Source of the DNA: a virus
Direction: 5' to 3' (one strand)
DNA: 47,573 nt
IMG/VR virus record: IMGVR_UViG_3300031951_000281
Location: 1 to 47,573 of that record
The position numbers and the translations under genes were made by a program. Positions 13,795 through 23,895 of the stretch are shown in pieces. Below the pieces are notes generated by a model. The model searched no databases and was not told where the DNA came from. It saw nothing but the letters and a program-made list of their open reading frames with translations. Positions within the stretch are counted from its first letter, which is position 1; each line of letters begins with the position of its first letter.

Positions 13795-14202
13795 ATGTCA
13801 ATTTCCTTAAAAAACTTGTTAGTTCCTTCAAAATCTCTTGAGGTAGAATACCCAGGGATGCCGGACTTTAAAATTCAGATTGCTTTCTTGTCACGCGAAA
13901 CGCTGCAAACAATCCGTAAAAAGTCTACAAAAACCAGCTTTAAAAATCGTCAACCAGTAGAAGAGCTAAACGACGAACTATTCTTAGAACTATATGTCAA
14001 GAATGCAGTTAAAGGTTGGAGTGGTTTAAAGCTTAAGTACTTAGAGCAGTTAGCTCCTGTTGACTTAAGTGGTCAAGACGCAGATGCAGAGTTAGAATAC
14101 TCAGAAGAAAATGCACTGTACTTGATGAAGAATTCAACAAACTTTGACAGCTTTGTAAGTGAGCAGGTAACAGACCTGGGAAACTTTTCAGCGAGCAAAT
14201 AA
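13795..14202 (+). CDS. Tail assembly chaperone, short form (gpG-like)
   Basis: A 135-residue acidic protein between the tube and tape-measure genes. This is the constant position of tail assembly chaperones, which coat the tape measure before tube assembly. No good ribosome site is visible before the ATG. Seven codons before its stop lies the slippery heptamer GGGAAAC at 14178-14184, in the right phase for a -1 slip into the next frame. Most ribosomes should end here at 14202. Confidence 0.85.
   Translation: MSISLKNLLVPSKSLEVEYPGMPDFKIQIAFLSRETLQTIRKKSTKTSFKNRQPVEELNDELFLELYVKNAVKGWSGLKLKYLEQLAPVDLSGQDADAELEYSEENALYLMKNSTNFDSFVSEQVTDLGNFSASK
14178..14184 (+). promoter_or_regulatory. Programmed -1 frameshift site GGGAAAC
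   Basis: Reads CTG GGA AAC in the chaperone frame, i.e. X XXY YYZ. Lambda uses the close relative GGGAAAG. After the slip the new frame is open without a stop from 14184 to 14573 and passes through the ATG at 14253. Confidence 0.88.
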
Positions 14203-14573
14203 CTCTAGTACGTGATCAGCTTCGCAGGTATTTTCAAAATGCGGATGTTCGCATGACAAAGGACAGTTACTTTGAAATGTGCGAAATGATGGGCCATGAA
14301 CCCATTGAAGAAGAAATACCGGTTGAAGTCTCCGACTTTCCAGACTTAGTTCAGCAGTGTTTTATAATCTATGGAATACTTGCTGATAACTGGGATTCCA
14401 TGGGCGGCGGGTACATGGGTAAAGACTATTCCATAGTTTTTAACTTGTTCCAAGTATATAATATAACTGAAGCCGAAGAAATCTTACTTTGTTTAGATTT
14501 TCTTCAACACATGGACGGAGTACGTCAAAAGTTAATTGCCGAAAAAATAAAAGCAAAAAGCCCGCAGCAGTAA
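14184..14573 (+). CDS. Tail assembly chaperone, frameshift extension (gpT-like)
   Basis: The -1 frame adds 129 residues (LFSEQITLVRDQLRRYFQNA, then the stretch starting at M of 14253) to the first 130 codons, giving a 259-residue GT-type fusion. In lambda the T part recruits the tail tube subunit and the G part binds the tape measure. An ATG at 14253 exists but has no clear ribosome site, so independent translation is less likely. The stop codon lies inside the next terminator. Confidence 0.85.
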   Translation, partial: LFSEQITLVRDQLRRYFQNADVRMTKDSYFEMCEMMGHEPIEEEIPVEVSDFPDLVQQCFIIYGILADNWDSMGGGYMGKDYSIVFNLFQVYNITEAEEILLCLDFLQHMDGVRQKLIAEKIKAKSPQQ

Positions 14574-14592
14574 AGTGCTTGCGGGCTTTTTT
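14558..14592 (+). terminator. Intrinsic terminator after chaperone genes
   Basis: Stem AAGCCCGCA with TGCGGGCTT and a run of T. The gpT-like stop codon is in the loop region. The tape-measure promoter follows within 25 bases. Confidence 0.85.
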
Positions 14593-14611
14593 GTAGCTAA
14601 AAAAATTTGGT

Positions 14612-14640
14612 TTGACAAATTGTTGCCTGTGTGCTATAAT
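14612..14640 (+). promoter_or_regulatory. Consensus promoter of the tape-measure unit
   Basis: Perfect TTGACA, 17-base spacer, perfect TATAAT, with TGC before the -10 (extended). A leader of about 65 nt ends in TAGGAG before the ATG at 14707. Confidence 0.85.
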
Positions 14641-14706
14641 CGTGTTAACTATAAATCCCATTTTTGATTTTAAACCTGGGAAGGTGTACAGCTATTAGGA
14701 GAACAA

Positions 14707-17700
14707 ATGGCAACACAAAATGTAAATATTGGCATTAACGTAAGTGACAACGGAACCGCCAAAAAAGTTGTAAAAAGCTTTCAAGAAATAACTCAAGCTG
14801 CCACACAAGCTCAACGTGCTGCACAAGGTATTAATGCACCCGGTGGTGGAACAGGTGGTTCACGTATGGTAGCCGCACGTAGTGCACCTACTGGCTCACA
14901 GCGTATGATGGACAATGAAAGCTATGGTAGTGCGCGTGGTACTGCTGGCTTAACTGGTGCTAGTGCTCGTGACTTTGCAAACCAAGCACAGGGTCTTGGT
15001 GGATTAGTTCGTCTATACGCTACTTATGCCGCTAACGTATTCGCGGTTAGTGCTGCTTTTACTGCGCTAAGTAACGCAATGGATACTACCAATATGATCA
15101 GAGGTCTTGATCAGTTGGGAGCAGCTACTGGTCGTAATCTAGGTGGTTTAAGTAAGCGACTAGTAGAAATTACCGATGGCGCAATTAGTTTCAAAGACAG
15201 CATGGATGCTGTTGCTAAAACAACCAGTGCTGGTATGGCATCCAGAGATGTAGAGCGTTTAGCTATGGTAGCTAAAAACGCTAGCTTGGCCTTGGGCGTA
15301 GCAATGCCTGACGCTATGAATAGACTTAGTCGTGGTATTACAAAACTAGAACCCGAACTATTGGACGAACTTGGTATTTTTACTAAGATTGATCCAGCTG
15401 TGCAAGCCTACAGCCGAGCAGTAGGTAAAGCGGCTAGCCAACTAACGGACTTTGAACGTCGTCAAGCCTTTGCTAATGCCGTTTTGTTAGAAGGTGAAGC
15501 AAAGTTTGGAGAACTAGCTACAGCAGCAGTTAACCCTTACGATACTTTACTGGCTAGCTTAAAGAACGTAACACAACAAGCGTTGGAAGTAGTCAACAAA
15601 GTACTAACTCCAATGGTAAGCCTACTTGCTTCTAGCCCAGGTGCGTTAGCAGGTGCACTAGCTGTATTAGGTACGGTACTTTTACGCCAAGCAATACCAG
15701 CACTAACAGAATTTAAAGCCGGACTAGCTAGTGCGGCAGATACTGCTACTGACTTAGCTAAAAGCAAGGCAGAAGACGCCAAAGCCGCACGTGCCCGTAT
15801 TGACAAAGATATTCTTGCTGAAGTAGAATTACGAGCAGCCAAAGAAATTGACGCCGTAGATGCGGCTGAAGAAAAAATCAGAAAGCTACGTAAAGCTGGC
15901 TACAAGCAAGACAGCCTTGCCGCAAAACTACTAGCGCAAGACTTAGATGATATTCGCAACGAAGATTTAGCTAAGCAAGAGCGCGTAGCTAAAAGACTAG
16001 AAAGCCGAGCAAAACGCTTAGCAGACGATCCTACCACAGATCCTCAAGCATTACGAAATGCTCAAAGAGCAGCAGAAGCAAACCGAGAAGTAGTTACAAC
16101 ACTTACTGCTGCTAAAGCTGCACAACAAGATTATTTTGACACAGAAAAGCGTATTATTACGCAAACTGAAACGGCTGCAAAAGGCCGTAGTATTTATGGT
16201 TTAACAATCCAAGCATCTTTAAATGCACAAGATGCAGCCACAAAGAAAAATATTGTAAGCAACGCAGCTTATAACGCTAGTTTGATTGGTATGACAGGTG
16301 CGTTCCGATTAATGAACGCAGAAATTGCAAAAAGCGGTTTAGTATTAAACTTTTTCCAATTAGGTTTGTTAAAAGCCAAAGCTGGCGTAGCTATGCTTAT
16401 TGGTGTATTAGGTACACTAAGTGCTGTAGTTAATGGTGCTCTTGGTGCTCTTGGATTAGTTGCAGCCGTAGTAGGTGTACTTGATTCGGTATTTTCTAAG
16501 GGATCTAAAGAACTAGATAACTTTAACAGCGTGTTAACAAAAGTTGATGACGCTGCAGCTAATGCTGCCCGTACATTGGCTCACTTAGATAAAAAAGGCG
16601 GATACGCCAGCGCTACTATTGATGGTATTAGTGCTATGGCCAATGCTTTTGTAGAATTAGCTAGCTCTGCAAAAGAAGCCGTAGATTCCGCCACCCTAGC
16701 TCTAGCAAAAATGAGCACGTGGGACAGAATCAAAGATAATATATTTGGTTTCTTTGGCGGTGGTGTTGCTAACAATCTGGCAAAAGCACTAACTAAAGAC
16801 GTTACATCGGCTTTAGACTTATTAACAAAAGCTGGACTTGACAAAGAAGCTCGCGAAAAGTTTAAGGCAATTTTAGGTGTTGACTCCTTAGATACAGAAT
16901 CCGTTAACAAGGCGATCTTAAAATTATCTGACTCAGCAAAAAATAACTTGGTAACTGCATTAAGTGAAGCAAACGTTGCACTTAATAATTCCCAGTCTAG
17001 ACTACAGTCATTTAAAGCAGCCACTGAAGGAACAACAAAAGCTTATCAAGACTTCATCGTTTCTACTGCTAATACGAACCCAATCTTTAGAGTTGGCTCA
17101 AACCTAGAGAATCTTGGAAAAACCATGGAAACTCTTGCCACAGGAAGTATCCAAGAAATGGAAGCGGCAATGATTTCTTTAGCGGAATCGCCGCAGCAAG
17201 GTTTACTATTTGGCGGTGATTTTAGTAGTCAACTAGTTGCTTTACGAAAAGGTTTCCTAGATCAAAAAGCTGCAGTTACTGCATACGAAAATCAATTAAA
17301 AGAGCTAGATAAACAAATTGAAGTAACTTCCGCAAGAATGGATGAATTACGAGAAGGTACTCAAGCTAGAACTCTTGCAGGAATGGAATTGTCACAACTT
17401 AAAAAGGATCGTGACTTTTTATCTAAAGAAATAAACTTATTACCTCGTGAAAAGATAGCTGAAGCACGTGATCTTTTTAACAAGGGTATGGACAATGCTT
17501 TTAAAGAGGGCTCTCGTTTAATTAGTGTGGGTCTAGGGCAAGCAGCTGAAAAAGCGGCCTTAACAATTGCCAAAGCTAATCTTGGTGGCTTAACAGGCGA
17601 ACAGTTAGCTAGAGAACAACTTGCTTTAAATAAAAGAGATATTGAAATCCAGATACGTGCAATTGATACTAGTATTGGTTTAATACTTTCTCAAGAAAGA

Positions 17701-20700
17701 TTACGCGTAAGTATCGAAGAATCAAATGCTGCAGCTAACTTAGCACAAGCTAAAAGCGATAAGAGACCGCAAGAAGTAATAGAAAGACTAGAAGCAGCAC
17801 TGCTAGCATCACGTGGAATGTCCGCACTTCTAGGTCAATCAGGTACCCCAAATCTTACTGGTAGTGATAGTAATTTGGCTGCACGCGCTGGTGTAGAAGG
17901 CAATGCTGATGCACTTAGAATTTTAAAAAATCAAGTCTTAACTTTACGTGCACAACTTGGTGCACAACTTGCCTCACGTACTGAACAAGCCGGAGCTATG
18001 GAAGCCGCAGATATTACCGGTCAACGTGCAATACGTCAGGGACAATTACAAGATCTTGAAAGAACACAAAATCTTCAGCAAGCAATTCAAAAAGAAGAAT
18101 TAACAAGACTTGGTATTGTTAATTCTATAGCAGGCGTATCTTCAAGAGATTTTACTCTACAACAAAATGTTCTTGAAACTGCCCAGTTAATCAATCGCCA
18201 AAAACAAGAACAGCAGACCGCTGATCTGGCTATAGAAATTGCCAACGAAGGCGTTGCAAAGCAAAAACAAATAGAGTATAAACGTCTTATTACCTTAAGA
18301 CAGCAAGATGAACTTCGTAATCAAAGATTACAAGAGCGACAAAAATTATTACAAGCTGATTTAGATTTTATCGGTAGACGAGCTGAAGCAGAACGTTCTG
18401 CCGCTGAATTGCAAAACATACTTGCCCAAACTAGATTAGATGTTTCTGGACAAGAGTTAGCACTATATAGTTCCGCTTACGATATGTCCAAGCAAGTAGT
18501 AATTACTCAGCAAACAAATTTAGATATTCAGAAAGCTCAGCTAGAAACTAGTGCGGCGGTTGCTCAAGCAGAAGCTGCACTGCAAGTTAAAAGACAAGAA
18601 GCTCAGGCTCGTAAAAACGCTTTAACCGCAGAAGATATTGCTCAAGAAGCAGCTATTAATCTGGAACTAGAACGTCAAACTACGCTTACTGAAAACACCA
18701 TTGCTGGATTAAGAGCACAAGGTGATGCAAAAACCAATATATTGCAAAAAACTCGTGAAATTAACCTAGAACAAGAACGCTATAATTTGCTATTAGAAAA
18801 CAGCGGAAGATTAGCAGAAAGTTTAGGTACTATATTTGGTGATGTTGGAAGCAAGTTAGGTTCGTTAACAGAATTATTAACTAAAATTGCTATATCTACT
18901 GAGCAGGGTTCAAAAGCCTTGGAAAAGATTGGTAAAGATGCAGATGCTGCTTGGAGTTCTGGTAATATTGACCAAGCCATTCAACTAGAAAAAGATTACG
19001 AAGTACAAAAGAAAAAGAACGTTAGAACAGAATTAGACGGCAACATAAAAGCAATTAGCAGTACAAAAAATGTTTTCAAAGAAAAGACCTTTGCTTACAA
19101 AGCACTGGAAAAAGTTGAAAAGGTAATGCACATTTTCAGAATGACTTCTATGATAAAAGAAGTTGCTATGGACATTTGGAAAACAGGCAAAAGTGTAGCA
19201 AATAGTGCGATTCGTATTGGCAAAGCTGTAATAGAAGCAGGCGTAGACGGAGTCAAAGCTGTAGTTAAAGCTATTTCTAGTATGCCATTTCCGCTTAATA
19301 TTGCTGCGGGTGCGGCAACTGCCGCAGTTGTTAGTGGACTGTTAAGTCAAATCGGTGGTAAGGGTCCTAATTCCGGAGGTGGTGGAGGTAGTTTTGCACC
19401 AAGTGCAGAACAGCGCCAAGAAACTCAAGGCACTGCAATGGGTTACAATTCTAGCGGTGCCAAAATTCAAGTACGACGCGGAATATTTGGTGACACAGAC
19501 GCTAAATCGGAGTCAATTGCTAACTCACTAGTGATTCTAAAGGAAAATTCTGTAGACGGTTTAAGCTACAACAACCGCATGGTTGATTTGCTGGCTAGTA
19601 TTGATCGTGGTATTAATAATACTGCCAAAGGTCTATACGGTATTCAAGGCTTACGTTCAGGAAGCATGTTTGGTACTGTAACAGGATCTCAAACCGGTGG
19701 TGGATTTTTAGGCACCGGACTGTTTGGTAGTAAAACTTCGCGTAGTATTACCGACAGTGGTTTAATAATCGAAGGCACATTTGCACAATTAGCCAGCGAT
19801 ACTAACAAAGCAGTTATTGACTTTTTTGAGCAAGTAACTGTATCCAAGAGATCGTGGTATGGCAAAACCCGCACCTGGGTTGAAACGCAGCGAACAGAAA
19901 TTGACGATGCTACTTCAGAATTTTTCCAAGATATTTTCAGTAACGCTACTGAATTATTTATTGAAGTTGGAGCCAAAGCAGGTGTTGATGCCAGTGCAAT
20001 TAACCAAATTCTTGGCGGCATGGATGTTGGAAAGAACTTTACAAGTTTGCGCGGTTTAAAAGGTGAAGACTTTGAAAGGGAACTAAGCGCCGTTATCGGC
20101 ACTGTACTAGACGACGCAGCTTCTGCAATATTTAAAAGTTTTGAAGGTTTTGCTAAATTTGGCGAAGGTATGCTGGAAACAGTAGTGCGTGTTGTAGACA
20201 CAAATACCAAAATAAACCAACAAATTAAAAATATTGGCATAGATTCTACTGGGTTAAGTTTTGCAATAACTGAAACACTAGCTGAATTAGCTGGTGGCTT
20301 AGACAAATTCTTAGATCAATCTAACTTCTTCCGTGAAAACTTTTTAACTGAAGCCGAACGCTTGGCTCCAATTCAAAAAGCAGTAACAGCTGAAATGGCT
20401 AGACTGGGTTACTCAACTGTTGACACTCGTGAAGAGTTTAAACAATTAGTACAAAGCTTAGATCTAACTACCGACGCCGGTCGACAAAACTACCAAGCAC
20501 TAATGAATGTTGCTGATGGTTTTATAAAGGTAACAGCAGAAGCAGCTAAGCAAGCAGAGGAAGCTTCCAAACTAGCACAACAAGAAGCTGACGAGCGCAA
20601 AAACTTAGAGCAAAAATTATTTGAATTAACAGCAACACGCGAGCAATTGCGTGAACGTGAACTAGAAGGTTTGTTTGCTGGCAATCGCGAATTACAACGT

Positions 20701-21549
20701 GAAATTTGGTTAAGAGAAGATCAAGTTAATGCTGCAAAAGCATTACAAGCAAATTTAAAAGCTGTAACAAATACTATTAAGTCACAAGTACTAGCTCTTA
20801 AAGACTATAAAACTTCATTATTAAGTGGAGCCAATTCTACACTAACCGCTACTCAGCAATATCGTTTAGCTAAGTCAGAAGTAGAAGGTTTAGTAGCCAC
20901 TATTAGTAAGACAGCTACTACTCCAGAAGAAATAGAAGCTCGTAATATTGCATTAGGAAAACTAAGTTCAGTTAGCGATAAATTCTTGAACCAATCACGA
21001 AGTTTATTTGCTAGCGGCGCGCAGTATACAACTGACTTTAATACTATAATGAGTATTATTAACTCAGTTAGTGGCAGTTTAGAAAACCAGTTAACTGATG
21101 CTGAAAAGCAATTAGGAGCATTAGAAACTTCTAATAGCTATCTACAAAGTATTGATTCAGCAAGTAAAACTACTGCACAACTATTGCAAGCATATTTAAA
21201 TTTAGGCGGAACACCAATTACTACTCCAGGTTTTGCAGTTGGCACTAACTTCGTGCCGCAAGACATGGTTGCTCAAATCCATCGCGGCGAGCGTATTATT
21301 CCTGCTGCAGATAATTTGGAATTGATGTCGAGCATTGGCAATCGTAATAGAACCAATGAAGTACTAGTACTAGAAATCAAGAAACTAAATCAAAAAATAC
21401 AGTCACTAGAGCAAACTGTGGCACAAGGTGCTACTATGAATGCTCAAGCAACTGATCGCAATACAGCAGAAATTGCTCAAGCTGTTGTTGATAGTTCGGG
21501 CAAAGCTATACAAGCTAATAGGCTGCAGGCCAAAGCTGGTATAAGGTAA
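14707..21549 (+). CDS. Tape measure protein
   Basis: A 2280-residue protein, by far the longest here. Long coiled-coil stretches rich in Ala, Gln, Glu and Leu alternate with hydrophobic segments near residues 105, 300, 555-610 and 1535 (for example GVAMLIGVLGTLSAVVNG). A glycine-rich linker GGGGGSF follows at about 1560. The C-terminus has PGFAVGTNFVPQDMVAQIHRG, a motif common at tape-measure ends. It sets tail length and is ejected at infection. At about 1.5 angstrom per residue it predicts a tail near 0.34 micrometre, which is unusually long. It has its own promoter and a palindromic terminator. Confidence 0.95.
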   Translation: MATQNVNIGINVSDNGTAKKVVKSFQEITQAATQAQRAAQGINAPGGGTGGSRMVAARSAPTGSQRMMDNESYGSARGTAGLTGASARDFANQAQGLGGLVRLYATYAANVFAVSAAFTALSNAMDTTNMIRGLDQLGAATGRNLGGLSKRLVEITDGAISFKDSMDAVAKTTSAGMASRDVERLAMVAKNASLALGVAMPDAMNRLSRGITKLEPELLDELGIFTKIDPAVQAYSRAVGKAASQLTDFERRQAFANAVLLEGEAKFGELATAAVNPYDTLLASLKNVTQQALEVVNKVLTPMVSLLASSPGALAGALAVLGTVLLRQAIPALTEFKAGLASAADTATDLAKSKAEDAKAARARIDKDILAEVELRAAKEIDAVDAAEEKIRKLRKAGYKQDSLAAKLLAQDLDDIRNEDLAKQERVAKRLESRAKRLADDPTTDPQALRNAQRAAEANREVVTTLTAAKAAQQDYFDTEKRIITQTETAAKGRSIYGLTIQASLNAQDAATKKNIVSNAAYNASLIGMTGAFRLMNAEIAKSGLVLNFFQLGLLKAKAGVAMLIGVLGTLSAVVNGALGALGLVAAVVGVLDSVFSKGSKELDNFNSVLTKVDDAAANAARTLAHLDKKGGYASATIDGISAMANAFVELASSAKEAVDSATLALAKMSTWDRIKDNIFGFFGGGVANNLAKALTKDVTSALDLLTKAGLDKEAREKFKAILGVDSLDTESVNKAILKLSDSAKNNLVTALSEANVALNNSQSRLQSFKAATEGTTKAYQDFIVSTANTNPIFRVGSNLENLGKTMETLATGSIQEMEAAMISLAESPQQGLLFGGDFSSQLVALRKGFLDQKAAVTAYENQLKELDKQIEVTSARMDELREGTQARTLAGMELSQLKKDRDFLSKEINLLPREKIAEARDLFNKGMDNAFKEGSRLISVGLGQAAEKAALTIAKANLGGLTGEQLAREQLALNKRDIEIQIRAIDTSIGLILSQERLRVSIEESNAAANLAQAKSDKRPQEVIERLEAALLASRGMSALLGQSGTPNLTGSDSNLAARAGVEGNADALRILKNQVLTLRAQLGAQLASRTEQAGAMEAADITGQRAIRQGQLQDLERTQNLQQAIQKEELTRLGIVNSIAGVSSRDFTLQQNVLETAQLINRQKQEQQTADLAIEIANEGVAKQKQIEYKRLITLRQQDELRNQRLQERQKLLQADLDFIGRRAEAERSAAELQNILAQTRLDVSGQELALYSSAYDMSKQVVITQQTNLDIQKAQLETSAAVAQAEAALQVKRQEAQARKNALTAEDIAQEAAINLELERQTTLTENTIAGLRAQGDAKTNILQKTREINLEQERYNLLLENSGRLAESLGTIFGDVGSKLGSLTELLTKIAISTEQGSKALEKIGKDADAAWSSGNIDQAIQLEKDYEVQKKKNVRTELDGNIKAISSTKNVFKEKTFAYKALEKVEKVMHIFRMTSMIKEVAMDIWKTGKSVANSAIRIGKAVIEAGVDGVKAVVKAISSMPFPLNIAAGAATAAVVSGLLSQIGGKGPNSGGGGGSFAPSAEQRQETQGTAMGYNSSGAKIQVRRGIFGDTDAKSESIANSLVILKENSVDGLSYNNRMVDLLASIDRGINNTAKGLYGIQGLRSGSMFGTVTGSQTGGGFLGTGLFGSKTSRSITDSGLIIEGTFAQLASDTNKAVIDFFEQVTVSKRSWYGKTRTWVETQRTEIDDATSEFFQDIFSNATELFIEVGAKAGVDASAINQILGGMDVGKNFTSLRGLKGEDFERELSAVIGTVLDDAASAIFKSFEGFAKFGEGMLETVVRVVDTNTKINQQIKNIGIDSTGLSFAITETLAELAGGLDKFLDQSNFFRENFLTEAERLAPIQKAVTAEMARLGYSTVDTREEFKQLVQSLDLTTDAGRQNYQALMNVADGFIKVTAEAAKQAEEASKLAQQEADERKNLEQKLFELTATREQLRERELEGLFAGNRELQREIWLREDQVNAAKALQANLKAVTNTIKSQVLALKDYKTSLLSGANSTLTATQQYRLAKSEVEGLVATISKTATTPEEIEARNIALGKLSSVSDKFLNQSRSLFASGAQYTTDFNTIMSIINSVSGSLENQLTDAEKQLGALETSNSYLQSIDSASKTTAQLLQAYLNLGGTPITTPGFAVGTNFVPQDMVAQIHRGERIIPAADNLELMSSIGNRNRTNEVLVLEIKKLNQKIQSLEQTVAQGATMNAQATDRNTAEIAQAVVDSSGKAIQANRLQAKAGIR

Positions 21550-21553
21550 GTGT

Positions 21554-21583
21554 AATAAGTGCCAAGCATGCTTGGCACTTATT
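21554..21583 (+). terminator. 30-base perfect palindrome acting as terminator
   Basis: Two exact 15-base arms meet without a spacer, just after the tape-measure stop, followed by TTTTAT. As RNA it folds into a long hairpin with a short GCATGC tip. It overlaps the first codons of a longer version of the next ORF, which is one reason to start that gene at 21598. Confidence 0.8.
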
Positions 21584-21597
21584 TTATAAGGGTACGT

Positions 21598-22413
21598 ATG
21601 TCAAATCTAAGAATAATTTATAATAATGCGGCAGATATTGCAACTATAACAGCTAGTACTACTGCTGCAGGTTTTAGTGTAAATAATTTAAAGAGTACGC
21701 AAAAAACCCAAGTACATCGTAGTACTGGTAACACAGTAGCTTATACACTAACTTGGAATACTGCTCAAAAAATAAGTGCAGTAGCTTTACCTGCTACTAA
21801 TTTAATAGCTGGAGCTACTATACGTGTACAAGCGTATACAGAGCTTTCAGATACAGATGTAATTGCAGATACAGGTAATTTAACGGCCTGTAGAAATCGT
21901 CCTAATATATTTGAAAACACAGCTGGCACACCTACTTACGTAGATTTTGGTTTTGGCGGAGCTACAAAAACCAGTGTATGGCTAACACGAGTACTTACAG
22001 TAAAGAAACTAGTTATAACCATAACTAATGCACATATTATTGACTGTTCAAGAATTGTGTGTGGTACATATTGGGAAAGTTCGCGACAAGCAAGTAACGG
22101 CATTACATTGGATTTTTCCGATCCAAGTGAAGTAATTACTACTCGCAGCGGTAATACTTATGTAGACAGAAAACCTATTTCAGACTCTATGAATCTAAAT
22201 TTAGAGTATATATCAGATAAAGACCGTATTGAATTACTAGATATAATGAGAAAGCTAGGCTCTAGTGGTTTAATTTATTTATGTGTATTTCCAGACAACA
22301 CAAATCCAGAAATAACACAAGCTTATAGCATATACGGTAGAAGTCAAAGTAATAGCGTTCAATATCAGTTGTATAGTCTATACAATACTAACCTTATTCT
22401 TAATAGTTGGTAA
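21598..22413 (+). CDS. Distal tail-like structural protein
   Basis: The product starts MSNLRIIYNNAADIATITAS and has 271 residues with a beta-sandwich-like pattern. Position right after the tape measure matches distal tail or minor tail proteins that form the tail-tip ring. An in-frame ATG at 21559 lies inside the terminator hairpin; AAGGG before 21598 supports the shorter form. Family membership is not certain from sequence alone. Confidence 0.6.
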   Translation: MSNLRIIYNNAADIATITASTTAAGFSVNNLKSTQKTQVHRSTGNTVAYTLTWNTAQKISAVALPATNLIAGATIRVQAYTELSDTDVIADTGNLTACRNRPNIFENTAGTPTYVDFGFGGATKTSVWLTRVLTVKKLVITITNAHIIDCSRIVCGTYWESSRQASNGITLDFSDPSEVITTRSGNTYVDRKPISDSMNLNLEYISDKDRIELLDIMRKLGSSGLIYLCVFPDNTNPEITQAYSIYGRSQSNSVQYQLYSLYNTNLILNSW

Positions 22414-22415
22414 TA

Positions 22416-23894
22416 ATGAAAACAGTACAAGATATAGTAACTTGGTTAAACACGCAAGAACATATTAAATGTATTTTGGTAGATATTTCCGAAATAGGTA
22501 ATTCTCCAGAATCTGAACTATACTTGTCAAGTATGCCTTATACTTATGACAATAAAGTTTATAATGCCATAGTAACAGGCGGGCTTAGTTTCTCTGAATC
22601 ATTGAGCATAGATGGATCTCCAAGCATGGGATACGGAAGCTTGGAAATAACTAATGTTGGTGGTATATACGATGCCTACATAAGTTATGTGTGGAATAAG
22701 CGCCCTATAAAAATATACTTAGGCGACCCTACTTGGGCAAAGTCCGATTTTATACTAATTTTTGACGGACTAATACAAGAGCTAACAGCCCCAAACGAGT
22801 CCAGCCTAAGTTTTAGTGTATTTGATAAACTACAACGTTTAAATAATCCACTAAGTGAGAAAACATTAAAAAATACCAACTACTCACAGAATACACAAGA
22901 CAATGTGTTACCACTACTTTTTGGTGAATGTTTTAACGTAACCCCGCTACTCGTAGACAACGGCAGTACCAATAATGGTGGTCAAGTTTATATGTTGCAC
23001 GATGGCGCCATTGCTGGCATTGTTGAAGTGCGTGATAATGGTATACCAATTGCAGTTGAGCCGAATTTAGCTACCGGCACTTTTGAGCTGCTTACTCAAC
23101 CTTATGGGACAATAACCTGTAGTGCACAAGGCGATACGCCTTATACCAACACGGTATCTGGAATAGTGCAAAAACTAGTTACTGAGTATGGTACAGCTGA
23201 AAACAGATTTCAAGTTTCGGAACTTGCATTTGGTGATTTCACCAATACTAGCCCAGTAGGATTATATTGCTCGGAAAGACGCAATGTACTAGAAGTTTGC
23301 ACAGAGTTAGCAAAAAGTGTTAACGCAAATTTAGTATGCCCTGCTGTTACTGTAAACAACGGTACAGTAACTACCAGTAAACTCAAATTAGTTGAAATAA
23401 AGCAAGCAACTGGAACACCGGTTTACTACTTAAATGACAATAATATGCTGGTAGACTCACTGTCTATTAGCGAAATGTTTCCAGTAAAGCCAAGTATTAA
23501 ACTAGCTTACTGTAAAAATTACACTCCACAAAACACAGTGGCCGCAGGACTAAATCCTGTTAGTAAGTTTGAAGATCCATATATTTTTGTGTCTGCAATA
23601 AATGCTGCTGCTAAAACACTTTACCGTGATAGCGGTGACACAGCCGAGGAAGAAACTCTATTAATAGCTACTACAAGTGCTCAATCAGAAGCAAACAAGC
23701 GATTACAATTATGGCAGCAACAAAGATTTATTGTTACCGCCAACTATCTACCTGAGTTAATATTTGCCCAGCTAGGTGATGTAGTACAAGTTCAAACATC
23801 AAGATTTGGTTTAGCCAATGGTAGACTAGGCATGGTTTATTCAATTACCAGGGATTGGGTAACTGGGTTTGTAACTATAGGAGTTTTAATATAA
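22416..23894 (+). CDS. Tail hub / tip protein
   Basis: A 492-residue protein starting MKTVQDIVTWLNTQEHIKCI. It alternates beta-rich domains, with LGDVVQVQTSRFGLANGRLG near the C-terminus, a pattern seen in hub proteins of siphovirus tail tips. The ATG at 22416 is used; a TTG nine bases upstream is less likely. It begins just after the preceding stop and ends two bases before the next gene, suggesting a hub and central-fibre pair. Confidence 0.6.
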   Translation: MKTVQDIVTWLNTQEHIKCILVDISEIGNSPESELYLSSMPYTYDNKVYNAIVTGGLSFSESLSIDGSPSMGYGSLEITNVGGIYDAYISYVWNKRPIKIYLGDPTWAKSDFILIFDGLIQELTAPNESSLSFSVFDKLQRLNNPLSEKTLKNTNYSQNTQDNVLPLLFGECFNVTPLLVDNGSTNNGGQVYMLHDGAIAGIVEVRDNGIPIAVEPNLATGTFELLTQPYGTITCSAQGDTPYTNTVSGIVQKLVTEYGTAENRFQVSELAFGDFTNTSPVGLYCSERRNVLEVCTELAKSVNANLVCPAVTVNNGTVTTSKLKLVEIKQATGTPVYYLNDNNMLVDSLSISEMFPVKPSIKLAYCKNYTPQNTVAAGLNPVSKFEDPYIFVSAINAAAKTLYRDSGDTAEEETLLIATTSAQSEANKRLQLWQQQRFIVTANYLPELIFAQLGDVVQVQTSRFGLANGRLGMVYSITRDWVTGFVTIGVLI

Positions 23895-23895
23895 T

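Noticed and set aside
14253-14573. Independent 106-residue gene instead of a frameshift product
   Set aside because: No clear ribosome site precedes 14253, and the frame is open back to a perfect slippery site in the chaperone gene.
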